Assembly (NCBI RefSeq): GCF_051106095.1
Contig: NC_135789.1
Span: 21,137,764-21,201,763, forward strand
DNA: 64,000 nucleotides
From: Pogona vitticeps
Taxonomy: Eukaryota > Chordata > Lepidosauria > Squamata > Agamidae
Direction: 5' to 3'
Position numbers and translations under genes: made by a program. Below the pieces are notes generated by a model that saw only the letters and a list, made by a program, of their open reading frames with translations, made no database searches and was not told the origin of the DNA. Shown in pieces: positions 20,641 through 32,104 of the stretch (its first letter is position 1; each line of letters starts with the position of its first letter).

Positions 20641-20821
20641 TGTGCGTCTTGCCCAGGGCCACACGGGGGTTGTTAGTCGTTACTGCACAACATAAATATT
20701 ATTCTCTCTCCTTTTGGGAGCAAAGAAGGAAGAGACTTTGGTTCATAGTACTTGAATTTTCCTGTAAAATCTGTAGATCTTCCATAGCTTGGAGGCAATT
20801 TTATTATAAACATTACAGGTA

Positions 20822-21280
20822 AACTTCGTAGTAGGCATCCTTCAGTCTTGAGAGACTATGGTAACCTGCTCTGAGTAGAGGATTTGGAACGGCGTCTTGT
20901 GTGGCTGAGGAGGTCAATTCAAGAGTGACCATCCCTTCCACACTGAAGACAGATACAATCTGTCCCCTGTCCAGCTCCCTGATTTTGGTGGCTGCGGGAC
21001 GGCCTCTTTGCCTCGGCCTGCTGGACAAGGGTCTCTTCAAATGGGGCTTGTCAAAGACCCCCAAAGAGCACCTCCCAGCCTGTGTTCTGTGCCTCCTCAC
21101 CAGGGTGTGAGAAAGGCCTGGCCGTCCAGCAATTTCTCCTTCCTCCAGAAATGGTCACTTCCTGTCCAGATGCAAGAGAGCGAGAGAGGAAACCAAAACA
21201 AAGACGAGGAGCCGCCCGTATTGTTGGGCGCAGGGGCAGCCAGGGGGAGAAGACGTGTGCTTAGGAACATGAAACCTGAT
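20822..21280 (-). mobile_element. LINE-derived squamate repeat, antisense
   Basis: GTAGGCATCCTTCAGTCTTG and GAGAGACTATGGTAACCTGC begin a repeat I know as common in squamate genomes; on the minus strand it reads as a decayed zinc-finger-like ORF end (YHSLSRLKDAYY). The LINE assignment is from memory of the repeat, not decisive here. Confidence 0.4.
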
Positions 21281-23214
21281 GAAAAATAAGGGCTCGTTAG
21301 TCTTACAGCAGCTACATAACTTTCTGGCAGGAAAGGTCTGAGTTCGAGTCCTTGATACCAAGTCCCAGGTCCAAAGCCCGAAGCTCAAGTTCTGAGTTGC
21401 AAGTTGAATCTGAGTCAATGGGGCAGAAAAACCCTTTGGTGTGACTAAAGTCTGACTTGACAGGGAGCCCCGGGAGTCACCTGACAGCTCCCCAGAGGGT
21501 CATAACAGCCCCACTCCTGAAGGCCAGAAACACCTTTTCCATCTTTTCAGAGCTGCAGGTGAGTTATCCTAAGAAGCCCAAACGAAAGCATCACACGGGG
21601 TTTAATGAAGCAGAACCAAATCAACTGCAGTTCCCCCAGTTCAATGCATACCCTTTCCTTCCAGGACACACATGCCTTCCTTTGGTTGGGCGTAGAGTGT
21701 TGTGGAGGGTGCCTTCCGGAAAATATTTAGAAAATTCTGAATTGTTCTTTTTTTCTTCCAAAAATGGTTACACGAGAAACCATGGCTCAATGGCCTGTGG
21801 AACTCTCTGCCACAGGAAGCGGGATATATGTATATATACCAACCCTAATGGTCCCCGAGTTACCAGATGTCAACACAAACAAAAGGCGCGAGAGAGAGAT
21901 GGACACAAAATATCTTTTTTTCCCCAATTGTGAATTTTGCAAAGACACAGTTAAGCAACAAAATATACATTTCTGACTCTTTAGAATTTCTTTTATACAG
22001 TAACAAATACAAGATGCTACCGTAGCAGTAAATTAAATGTACATTATTTACAACATACATTAGCAACTGACTACAAAGCATTGCCTTTTGAAACGAAAGA
22101 AGAGGAAAACCTCCATGTTTCAGAACCTGTTTTTAAAAGACTCTTCCTTTCACACCACTTTTTTTTTAAAAAATAGCATTGAAATGGACAAAGCTTTGAG
22201 CAGAACATGTTTTGATGACTTAAACTATCAAAACACATCCCAATTGTGGTGATTATTTGTTTCTATGCAGTATTTTGGCAAGAATGTGCGTTGGACGGCA
22301 TGCCTTCTCGGGCCCTGCGGTCTAATTTCTTGAATCCAGCCGAGAGTACGGGCCGTGTTCCTGGATCCACCCAGGATGCCCAGATTTCGGCAGCACCCAG
22401 GGGTGCTTTTGCACAGGGAGAACTCGTGCGCCAAGGGCTGCCTATCACCACACCTCCTGGGAGCACATGGACGGTGCCTGGTGGAACAGAATCCACTTTT
22501 CTGTCAGTAGAAATGTCAGTGCATTTCACTGCTAATCCTTCATTCTTGGTGTTTGAAGGGAGAATAGACTTCAGTGCAGGCGTTCGTTTTGCTTGAACTC
22601 AAATGCCGTTTTTGTGGAGTCCTCATTCGTTTTGTTTCTGGAGCGGAATACACAGGTCAAGTTGCTCCAAAGAGAAGGCGGCGAGACCACCGGAGCGCCT
22701 CAGTCCGCACCCTGAGTCCCTGGGTTAGCAATCTCTTGCTGTGGAATCCAGTGCAACTGGAAGGCTGCCTACTGCTAGACAATTGCTCCTTTTGCTATCC
22801 GTTTACATAACGTGTGCATGTAGTGCCATCCCTTTTAGATACCAAATCAATTGGTAATATAAAGTTAAATAACTGTATTTTACTATTTCTTACAATTTCC
22901 AGATTTCCAAAAAGAACCTGTTATCCGAGGCTTCTATATGTATTTTTTACAATGGCCTTTAAAACAAAAGGCAAAAGGAAAGTTGCTCCATCCCTCACAA
23001 AGCCTCATAGATCCGACACTCCGTTGTTGGATGCCTTTCCCAGTAGATCCAAGGCTGGTTCCTCAAGTTCGAGGTCCAAATGTTATGCAGATTTCTTCCA
23101 GGCAGGAACCCTGTACGGTTGCCTTGTTGTCGCTTCAGTGATGACCCGTTTCTGCCGCAGCTTAGCCACAGAACGGATCCGGGGCTTCTCCATGTGCTTC
23201 ACTCATTGTTGTGA
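21281..23214. other. No gene seen
   Basis: Mixed unique-looking DNA. A tRNA B-box-like GAGTTCGAGTCC occurs at 21340 without a convincing A box. Several short open frames have no recognisable product. About 21900-22180 is AT-rich and could be UTR-like. Confidence 0.3.
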
Positions 23215-23400
23215 GTGATTTTCAAAGAAGTAGCCACGTTAGTCTGTGTGAGAAAATCCAAACAAAAACAAAATAAAAAAACAACCGAGTGGCACCTTAA
23301 AGATTAATTGTTAGAGCTCAATGCGACCTTCTGTTGTTCATCAGACACACTTATCCAAAAAAGCTCGCATTAAAATATAACGGTGACTCTTCAAGGTGCC
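23215..23400 (-). repeat. Sauropsid interspersed repeat
   Basis: GTAGCCACGTTAGTCTGTG, GTGGCACCTTAAAGATTAA and TGTTCATCAGACACA form a known type of interspersed repeat, here in the orientation opposite to the fragment at 2967-3050. Its class is uncertain. Confidence 0.5.
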
Positions 23401-24842
23401 ACTGTACTATTTTTTTTGGGGGGGGGGGTGTCTGTGTGTGCTTATGATCCAAGCAGGAAAACATGGCTCTATTTCCTGCTACCCTGAGATGTATTTTCAG
23501 AAGTAAAGTGGTCAGAAAGACGATGGGGAGTAAAGGAGCTACTGAGGTCAAGAGTTGCCTAGATATAGTGTAGATGACCATCGCCTAGCGTCTGCTAGTA
23601 ATTCTCCCCTGAAAGGTGAGAAGCAGAATTACAGTTAGGCAACAACTCTCCCCAATTGCATAAGTTAGGCACTCCTGGGCCAGTCTTGCATTACGCAGTT
23701 AATATGGAGAGTGCCCAATTCTCTGTACTGTCCATCCAGCCCTTTCTTCTTTGGCTCTCAGCAGCTAACTCCTTCCAATAGCTGTGTGGCCTCCCTGCAG
23801 CATTACCACCATCAGGACGAGGGATTCTCCTCCAGATCTGGAGTCGGAGGGGCAGTGATGGAGCCCCCCCACACACACACACTCTGCCCCATGGGCTCAT
23901 AATCTACTTCAGTGCCTTCTGGCCTTGGGTCCCACAAGCCTTCACTGCTAGCTGTGTTGGACAAGATGTCTGGGAGTTGGAATGCAAGCATCTCTGGGAA
24001 TCCAAGGTGGTGGACCACTGGTCTGGTGGATGCCACTGTCTCTCCACACCTCCACAGTGTGGTGACGACCTCATCTTAAGGGGTGGGGTAAATAAATGCC
24101 AGGAACACAGGCAGCCCAGAAGGTAGAGAGGCAACTAGGAGAAGGAAGACAACACTTCCCCCCCTCCTCTTTGTCTCTGGCTGGAGGGTGGCCCTGTAGG
24201 AAGGAATAGGGGTGGGAGCAGGAGTAAGAGCAGGCAGTGAAAGGGGGCACACACCTGTACACATAAGGGCTCCCCACCTTCTGTTTTTAGTGGACCAAAC
24301 CATAAACGAGGAACTGAGGCTCCTGCCTTGTCTGCAGTATAGGTTTTCTAGCACCCGAACAAGGCTTGGGTTTTTCATGCAATAATACAATGAAAATGGA
24401 GTTGAAATACGTGAAGGTGGAATCGCCAGGTGACTGAAAGTGGGATTACATTTGATGTTCTCCAGAAAAAGAAGGGAATATGAACAAGACACATATCAGG
24501 CTACCTGGAGATGGTATTTTGAATTTATCTGCCTTTTTCAGCACCGAATACCAATGTAACATCATACCAAGTAGTGCTTATTTGGTTACTGGAGAAATTG
24601 AGAATTTGAAATGTACTCTGTTTTCTTGTGTCCTGTGCCAATGTTCATTCGTCTTTAAAGTGATGAATAAAAATACACTCACCATGAATGTTTCAAAAAG
24701 ATATTTAGTAATAACAGACATTAAAATCTTTTGCACAATGGATTTTGTTTTGAATTTCTTCAAAGTTTTGAAATTGGGTTATCTTAATTCCTTACAAAAT
24801 GCATTTAATTTTGTGCTTGATAGGTGCCCTGATTATTTATTT
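23401..24842. other. No gene seen
   Basis: Unique-looking DNA with short open frames only (for example 24480-24848), without recognisable domains or paired splice sites. Confidence 0.35.
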
Positions 24843-24962
24843 ATTTAGCTTGCTTCTTTATTCATTTACTTACATCCCACCTCTCCTCCAACCAATTGAA
24901 GACAGCATAGTGGCTTTTCTCCTCGATCCTTTCATCCTCACAACAGCCTTGTACGTAGGTCA
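24843..24962 (-). mobile_element. SINE/L2-type tail fragment, antisense
   Basis: TTTATTTA run, TTACATCCCACCTCTCC and CATCCTCACAACAGCCTTG match the left part of the sauropsid repeat at 18838-19075. Confidence 0.5.
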
Positions 24963-24964
24963 TG

Positions 24965-26265
24965 CTAAAGTCAGTGAGTATCATGGCTGTCACTGCCTCC
25001 ATATCTTCCCCTTCTATTTGCCAGGAAGTGATGGGACAAGTGGCCACGATCTTAGTTTTTTTAGTATTGAGCTTCTCCTTCACCCTCATTAAGCGGTTCT
25101 TTCATTAATCCTCACTTTCTGCCATCAGGGTGGTATTGTTTGCAAATCTGAGGTTTTTGATAATTCTTCTGGAAATATTAATTTCGTCTTGGGATTTATC
25201 CAGTTCTGCATATAATTTAAATAAGCAGGGGGACAATATACAGCTTTGTCGTACTCCTTTCCCAATTTTGAACCAATCAGTTGTTCCATATCCAGTTCTA
25301 ACTGTTGCTTCCTGTTCCACGTACAGTTTTCTCAGGAGATAGATAAGGTGGTCACGCACTCCCATTTCTTTAAGAACATGCCATAATTTGCTGTAGTCCA
25401 CACAGTCAAAGGCTTTTGCGTAGTCAATCAAGCAGAAGTAGAAGTTTTTCTGGAACTCTCTGGCTTTCTCCATAATCCTTCTGAAGCCTTCCTTGGAGGA
25501 TTTTGAACATAACCGTGCCATGCCAAACTCCCATTTTTGTCCTTTTTCATGTCCATTTTTTCACAAAATGTTCCTTTAATATCTCCGATTTTTTTGAACA
25601 GATCCCTTTCTATTATTTTCCTCTATTTCTTTGCATTGTTCATTTAAGAAGGCCCTCTTGTCTCTGCTTGCTATTCTTTGGAAGTCTGCATTCAATTTTC
25701 TGTAGCTTTCCCTATCTCCCTTGCATTTTGTTTCCCTTCTCTTCTCTGCTATTTGTAAGGCCTCGCAGGACAGCCTCTTTGCTTTCTTGCATTTCCTTTT
25801 CTTTGGGATGGTTTTTGTTGCTTCCTCCTGTACAATGTTACAAGCCTCTATCCAAAGTTCTTCAGGCACTCTGTCCACCAAATCGAGTTCCTTAAAACTG
25901 TTCTTCACTTCCATTGTGTATTTATAAGGGATTTGGTTTAGTTTATACCTGACTAGCCCAGTGGTTTTTCCTACTTTCTTCAGTTTAAGCTTGAATTTTG
26001 CTATAAGAAGCTGATGATCAGAGCCACAATCAGCTCCAGGTCTTGTTTTTGCTGACTGTATAGAGCTTCTCCATCTTTGGCTGCAGAGAACATAACTGAT
26101 CTGATTTCGGTATTGCTCATCTGGTGATTTCCATGTGCAGAGTCACCTCTTGAGTTGTTGGAAAAGAGTGTTTGTGATGACCAGCTTGTTCTCTTGACAA
26201 AACACTACTAGCCTTTGGCCTGCTTTGTTTTGAATTCCAAGGCCAAACGTCCCTGCACGTCTCGA
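24965..26265 (-). mobile_element. RTE-BovB LINE, antisense
   Basis: The minus-strand frame 25521-25105 encodes part of the BovB reverse transcriptase: FYFCLIDYAKAFDCVDYSKL, then GYGTTDWFKIGKGVRQSCIL and the decayed active-site region LRFANNTTLMAESED. Upstream ORF parts occupy 25576-26250. It ends at CGTCTCGACTC, the same junction with array DNA as at 16255. It is the uninterrupted counterpart of the copy split by LTR element 2. Confidence 0.9.
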
Positions 26266-26309
26266 CTCAGGGATATCTCCCCCCACCCCACTTCTCCCCA
26301 TTTCTGCAG

Positions 26310-26401
26310 AGCGAAAGGTCCATCACGAAAAAGGAAGGCGAGTGGCTCCCCAGCAACTCCATCTTTCCTCGCCTCAAGCAGGGCTCCATCGGCTCCTCCA
26401 G
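26310..26401 (+). CDS. Module A copy 2 (exon 2-like)
   Basis: 92 bp between TTTCTGCAG and GTGGGG. The frame is intact: AKGPSRKRKASGSPATPS...RAPSAPP. No start exon is found upstream because BovB adjoins it. Confidence 0.55.
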
Positions 26402-26942
26402 GTGGGGCCTTGGGCAGGGGGGGCCAAGGGGCAGGAGTGGGGTGAGAGGGCATGGGGTGAGAGGGCAGCCACCACCTGTTGGGGCATCTGAGAAGGTGGA
26501 GGCAGTGGGTTTCCCAGTGGGTGCACCCTCGGGCCCTGTCTGGGTGGGTTCCCTGCCCAGCGAGGATGGGTGCCCGGTGAGGCTCTGGGCTCTGAGCCCT
26601 GCCATTCCGGAGGGGAGGGCTGCGGGGTGCCCTAGAGGCTTGGCCGGGGAGGTTCCCTGCCTTTGACAGTGCCACGGGTGAGGGTGGAGGGGGCACGGAT
26701 GTGTGTCGGTTTCCCCAGTGGGAATGGGCCGAGTGGGGGGCCCACCCCATGCTGGCAAACTCCACACTCATTGTGGTCCGAGGTCCCACCCCTGGGAACC
26801 TAGAATGGGGGGGGAGAATTTGCCACCAAGGGATCCTTTGAGCTCAACCCATCACAATAGGGCTGTTAGTTAGTTCATTGGTTAGTTATCTAGTCATTGT
26901 TTTCTGGTAGAACTTGGACTCTTCTTTCTGTCCCCAATGCAG

Positions 26943-27049
26943 CAGAGCCGATGGAATGGAGCCCTTTGGCAACAGCGGATGAGGAGCCGATGGATTGGGC
27001 TCCTTCCTCCTATGTGGAGGAGGAGCCCATGGACTGGACTCCTTATTAA
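26943..27049 (+). CDS. Module B copy 2 (stop exon-like)
   Basis: Acceptor CCCCAATGCAG. It encodes AEPMEWSPL, DEEPMDWAPS and EEEPMDWTPY with TAA at 27047, then the conserved CAGGTGAGG. Phase matches module A copy 2. Exon and intron spacing is nearly that of the founder gene, so 26.2-27.1 kb duplicates 16.2-17.1 kb. Confidence 0.55.
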
Positions 27050-27079
27050 CACAGGTGAGGAAGGGGAGGGGGTGGATAG

Positions 27080-27135
27080 ATGACAGACAGACAGACAGAC
27101 AGACAGGATTATAAGAAGAGAGACAGACAGACAGA
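27080..27135. repeat. (GACA)n microsatellite
   Basis: Two short GACA runs after the stop exon, in the same place relative to module B as at 17.09 kb. Confidence 0.85.
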
Positions 27136-27415
27136 AAGATATATCTTTGCAGCTATCCACGGAATCCATCATCTTTGCAGCTCTGTTCTGCACACTAGGA
27201 AAACACAGGCAAAATCACAAATTGTAGAGATCGAAGATCACAGATCTAAACCCAGAGATTACACACAGCCGGAATCACGGACCTCTAAAACGACACATTA
27301 GAATTCTTTGCAAAATGTGACAGCGCAAGAAGGCAGAGTAACTGGTCGTTGCTCCAATTGGTTGCCCACCCTCGATGGTTCATTATTGGCTTATTTCTAT
27401 TTGATTGTTTTCAGG

Positions 27416-27793
27416 TCTCCCTTTACAAGCATCTGTTCGACGCCATGGTGCGAGGATGCCTAGGGCAGGAAAGTTTCGTCTGTCACCTCCAGCTGAGGCC
27501 TGAGCAGCCGCTTGGCCCCCAGGTCCGAGAGCAGGCTCTGTGTGTGGGTTTTACCGCGTGCCGTTTCCAAGACCTCCTGGAGCTGGCCTTCCTGAACTTG
27601 ACTTTCTCCGACCTCCCGCCCATCGACTGGCTGCGGGTGGAGTACGTCCACCAAGAGACCAATGCCTCGCTGGGCACGGAGGCCGTGGCTTATGAGGAGG
27701 AGGAGGAGGTGAAAGCCAACCACCGCATCGCCATAAACTGGACCATAAACTGCCGGAGGACAACATCAAGAACGGGACACGCCGCACACTGGG
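27416..27793 (+). CDS. Unrecognised host exon candidate
   Basis: A textbook acceptor (TTCTATTTGATTGTTTTCAG) ends at 27415 and the frame is open from there to 27894. The sequence has balanced composition unlike the low-complexity array: LYKHLFDAMVRGCLGQES, then LELAFLNLTFSDLPPIDWL and VEYVHQETNASLGTE. Three N-glycosylation sequons (NLT, NAS, NWT) hint at a lumenal or extracellular protein. After about residue 110 it becomes arginine-rich and the coding end is unclear. I do not recognise the gene. The end given is approximate. Confidence 0.45.
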
Positions 27794-27894
27794 GCGCACG
27801 GAACGGGGAAGGTGCCGCTCTTGGGGAGGGAGAGCGCAAGAAAGCGACGGTGCATGCCATCAGCAGGAAAGGGTCGTTACAGTGTTCAGATTAA

Positions 27895-28471
27895 AACAAA
27901 TCAAGATGGGTGGAAGATGAATTTTGGAAATCAAATAGTTCCTATCATACCATTGACATCCCCCCAACAGCTTCCCCACACTGAAAGGGATCCCACAGGA
28001 GCTTCAGGGGAAACTGAAAACATTTTTTTTCTGAAAAATCCCTGTGACCAATGATAGCAACAAGTTTACATGGTGTAGCTGCTGAAACAAGATTTCAGTT
28101 AGAGTTTTGCATTCATTTTTATGCCAAAAAAGCATATGTAAAAGATTTTACTTCCTGCTTAGTATTAACAAATGCAATAAAATAGTTTTATTTCAATGTT
28201 TTCATATTCTTACACTATTTGTTTTATAAGGGCTTTGCCATATTTTAATTATTATAATTTATATGATTATTCTTCACAGTTGCAGTCTAACTTAGTTGGA
28301 AACACTTAGTTGTGCAAACCTTTTAAACTCACAAAATGCCAATTGTCTGCCCAACCATATTTTGCCACTATGGAGCTACTCAACACAACATATATTTCAC
28401 AAAACAGTTAAAAAGTAAAATTCTAGAAAACATATTGTAAGTGTATTCAAATATCATGTTTTCATATCAAT
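27895..28471. other. No gene seen
   Basis: AT-rich DNA without a supported gene or named repeat. Confidence 0.4.
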
Positions 28472-28575
28472 AGTGGTCAAGCACTCCCATTTCTTTAAGG
28501 ACTTGCCATACTTTGCTGTGGTCCACACAGTCAAAGGCTTTTGCATAGTCAAGGAAGCAGAAGTAGATGTTTTCT
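28472..28575 (-). mobile_element. RTE-BovB fragment, antisense
   Basis: AGCACTCCCATTTCTTTAAG and TCCACACAGTCAAAGGCTTT match the reverse-transcriptase part of BovB at 25350-25440. It ends about 45 bp before the PARD3B-like start codon. Confidence 0.8.
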
Positions 28576-28621
28576 CACTTTAAAAAAAGTCCAAATACGG
28601 ATTTGTTTTCATTTGGATGAG

Positions 28622-28733
28622 ATGAAAGTGACAGTTTGTTTTGGCAAGACGGGGATCGTGGTTCCGTGTAAGGATGGACAGATCCGGGTTAGAGACTTAA
28701 CACTTCAGGCTCTCCAGAGGTACCAAAGAAAAG
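28622..28733 (+). CDS. PARD3B: PARD3B-like first coding exon
   Basis: The exon encodes MKVTVCFGKTGIVVPCKDGQ followed by IRVRDLTLQALQRYQRK, which matches the N-terminal oligomerisation (CR1/NTD) domain of PARD3B, a cell-polarity scaffold paralogous to PARD3. It ends at AAAAG with a strong donor GTAAGG (phase 1). The start ATG is that of the family. A BovB fragment ends 46 bp upstream and no CpG-rich promoter is present, so either this is the true exon 1 with a remodelled 5' UTR, or a detached duplicate. No further PARD3B exon is seen downstream in 35 kb; first introns in this gene are very long, so this is not decisive. Confidence 0.8.
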
Positions 28734-28739
28734 GTAAGG

Positions 28740-29400
28740 GATGACTTTGGCGGCAACACAGTAGTTGAGTCACCTGGTGCAGCGCTTATGCGCAAGGGGA
28801 TTGGGTGCATCTCCTCAGCGGTGTATGTACATGTTTTGAAGTGGAACATATTGCAAGCCACTGAGTGGCCTTTTTAGGTAAAGGACATTGCAGCGTAAAC
28901 TGAGAGATATGATTGGGAAGTTCATAACCCACAGACTGATGTGTTCCAGATGTCTCTAGGAAGTGTTGCCCAACCAGTTTTGACAAGATAAAGGGCTGGA
29001 GATTACCTTTACAGTATCTCTTTGAACAAAATTGCCAAATATTTTTTGTGTGGATCTTAAAAATTCCAAGGTTTGATTTACAGCCCTATTTAGCTAAACA
29101 CCTATATTAATCTAAGTGCACTGGTAGGGTGCGTTGTGCCAGAAAATTCAATGTTGATAGAGATATTTTCTTCGCTAAGCACAGGAAATGTCAGAGTTAA
29201 GAACCACACGAAAGATAAAAGACTGGCATTGCTTCAGTCATGTGTCACTTTCCTCAGCATCCTCAAGGACCACAGCTAAAAAAGAGTTAGAGTTGGTTAG
29301 GCCACTCCATTGTTTGGCGTCTTCATTCTGGTCCGCCATTCATGGATAGAAAATATTCGATAAAAGCAAAGAAAATTGCAAGTGAGGACGCCAATCAAAC
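28740..29400. other. No gene seen
   Basis: Follows the PARD3B-like donor; intron-like DNA without recognised features. Confidence 0.4.
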
Positions 29401-29612
29401 AGCAATATGGAAATATCTTCAATAACTGTTTGTCAGGTATTTAATATTAAAAATCTTCCTTTAAACAATCTAGTTGTCTGTACCTCTTTTACTATTCTTA
29501 TTGCAGTACTGAATGCGTGAATTATTAAACTACCTTTCGGTATATTTTTTGGTATAGTTAAAATGGTCATTAGGACATAGAACCTGTTCTTAATTTATTT
29601 GAACCCCACCAC
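29401..29612 (+). repeat. Repeat R, copy 1
   Basis: About 210 bp (from CAATATGGAAATA to CCCACCACTGGA) recur at 39931-40129 with small indels. The sequences on either side differ between copies. Family not recognised. Confidence 0.75.
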
Positions 29613-29639
29613 TGGAGTGGGGGAAGGTGTTTTTGATCA

Positions 29640-31280
29640 GAACACCTACTTCCCTACCTCTTATGGAGCGCATATGTGAGTAACGGGACAGTTGGAGAGA
29701 TCATTTTATGACAGCATTTGTTTAAGACAAGCTACCTTCATAGCAATTTTCGGTGCCCTCAGGACCGGTGAGTTAGTGGCAGGAAGGAAGGCAGACACCT
29801 CTCGATTAGCCTTATGGAGACAAGGCATTCGAGTCCAGGATGGCCGCTTAGAATCACTATTGGGGGACCCGAGGCTGATCGAATAGGCAACGGGAAGCCG
29901 TTGGTCCTTGGAGCATGGCGGTATTGAGCACCTGCCCCGTTATGGCCATGTAGGCATTAATCGAACCTAGGGGCTAAGAAGTAGGATAATTTCTCCGACA
30001 CACTGTTCAGTCACCGTGACTAAACATCAGTTTTTTAAAAAACTGACAAAGCTAGAGTTGGACAAGGTTCGGGTTAAGGGCATAGGATTTGGTGACTCAC
30101 TCTTTTAAGACCGGAGCTGCATCTACAGCAACAGCCCAAGGTATAGCATTGACCAAATTCAATAGCTAGACCTGTGGCCTTCTTTTAGTTCTCGGACGTA
30201 CCTCTGAACCCTATCTAACATGTAGGCAGAGGACATTTATGTCATTGCAGGTTCGTTGTGTAGGCGGAAGCACATAAGGACCATTGGATATAGTTTGTTT
30301 ATTGGGCAGAGTACTCTGCTGCCTCATCCCCATGTGGAGTGATCTAGAGCTCTGAGGCCATGCACACATAGCCTGGGCAGGGATGTGTGGCAAGCAGTGG
30401 ATGCAGCTTGGCACAATGCCGGCATTGGACCAGTCTCCACCAGATGGGCTGGTAATTTACCTTGGAGACAATGATCTGTCTGGATCCTCAGGTAAGCTAG
30501 TGATCCTGGACATTCTGCCTTACTGTTTGAATGCCAGGTACCCTGCGATGCGGATTGTGTGGTCCACGATCCTTCCGTGGTTAGCCTGACGAGGCGCCCG
30601 GAATGTTGGCGATGTTAACAAGGCCCAGCGGGGCGTTAACACAAGTTTGTAGAGGTGTCTGCAGCCGCGGCCTCAGATTGGTGATTTTCACCATAGGATC
30701 CAATTAAGCAACACTGGATTTTTGGAAGCAACAGTGTCCACCTGTCTGAGGCAGGTATGGTCAAATTCCTGGAAGATATTAAAGGGGGCCTGCTTGTTGA
30801 GCTCGTGGGGCTCTGTGGCGGGCATAGGACATAGCTAAGCTGGTCCTTATGCTGTGGCGGGCAGTGCGGAAAAACAGGTAGTCTCGGTGTGTCCCGTTTG
30901 TAATTCAGGTAAGCCAACAGCGCATCCGACCTCCCGGCTCTCCGGATCGTGCGATTACAGGGCCGGTGCGGGGAAGATGCGCTGGGCCACTTCCGGACCA
31001 ACAGTCATTAATTAAAGATGTCTTGAGGTCTGGGTGTTTCTTAGTGGCCGGTCGGGTTCCTGCTGTCTTTGAGACCGCTGGAACCTGGGGCCGGGGACTC
31101 GCCCAATGGCGGATCAGGGGGGTATTTGGATACCCCCGCCTTCTCCTGTTTCTGCACTACAGCAGGCCCCCTCTATTGCTAATGTTTGAAGATATAGATT
31201 GATGTGATTTGATTTAATAAAGTGTGGCCAATATTTAATCCATATCACTGTCTCGCGTCTTTATTCCAGGACTGGGGAGG
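29640..31280 (+). mobile_element. Tyrosine-recombinase element relic (Ngaro/DIRS or Crypton type)
   Basis: Near 29735-29886 the frame reads ATFIAIFGALRTGELVAGRK, a tyrosine-recombinase box with the catalytic Arg, and near 30085 THSFKTGAASTATAQG matches the later H-x-x-R type box. From about 30430 PPDGLVIYLGDNDLSG and RIVWSTILPWLA resemble the SGNH-hydrolase-like domain carried by some such elements. An AATAAAGTGTGGCC end lies near 31217. The element is clearly broken in several places and old. Confidence 0.6.
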
Positions 31281-32100
31281 GGGGGCAAAGGCGAAATGAG
31301 ATATACAGCTGCACTTTCAAGGTCATAAAGGGGAGTTCATCTGTTGCTGAAGATAATTACGTCGCTCCCAGAACTTAGTAAAAGAGCTGGAAGGACTTTT
31401 ATATATATATAGACTTCTAGCTATCATTAAGCTCCAATAACTATAAATATTTATAAATATAAATATTTATAAATATTTATATTTATATTTAAAAATATAA
31501 AAGAAGTCAGTATTGTATTGTTATAGTTCACACTTATATGATGGTAAAATAATATAAAATACTATTTAAGATAAATATACATGATAGAAAGGAACCTTAG
31601 AATTTTTAGATAAGAAGCACATATATTTAAGAATGTTTAGAATATGTTTAGAATATGTTTAGAATACTTTAATGTAATGATAAGTAAGAGATACAATATT
31701 CACAAACAAACATAGATAAGTTGTAATTTGTTATATTAATATATGTATAGATTAGGAGGGTTAGAGCGGGCATGGGGAAATATCTGATCTTTTACAGGGA
31801 ATGTTAAGTTTTCTGGCTCCCTATAGTTCCACATGAGCTGGGGACTTGTTCTCACTGACCATTGTTGGAACCGGGTGAGGGTGAGGGAGCGGGGAAAGGG
31901 TGGGAGGGAATTAGGTACAGTAAATTGGGTGACACTGAAAAGAAAATCAGAACGAAGTAGACAATCTTGCTTAGTAAAATATGAATATAGACTGTATACC
32001 ACAACATATATAAAATCTATATATAAAATCAGTATTCCAGCCATGTTCTTATTTCCTTCTTGACTCAGTAATAAGCATGTCAATCATGCATATAACCCAC
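31281..32100. other. AT-rich DNA with low-complexity repeats
   Basis: About 31430-31500 is an ATAAATATTT low-complexity tract and 31630-31670 a short tandem of GTTTAGAATAT. No gene is seen. Confidence 0.5.
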
Positions 32101-32104
32101 ATGG

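Noticed and set aside
21330-21360. tRNA gene
   Set aside because: A B-box-like word is present but no A box or cloverleaf could be drawn.
25130-25342. Plus-strand open frames in 25.1-25.9 kb
   Set aside because: They are antisense to the BovB reverse-transcriptase ORF.
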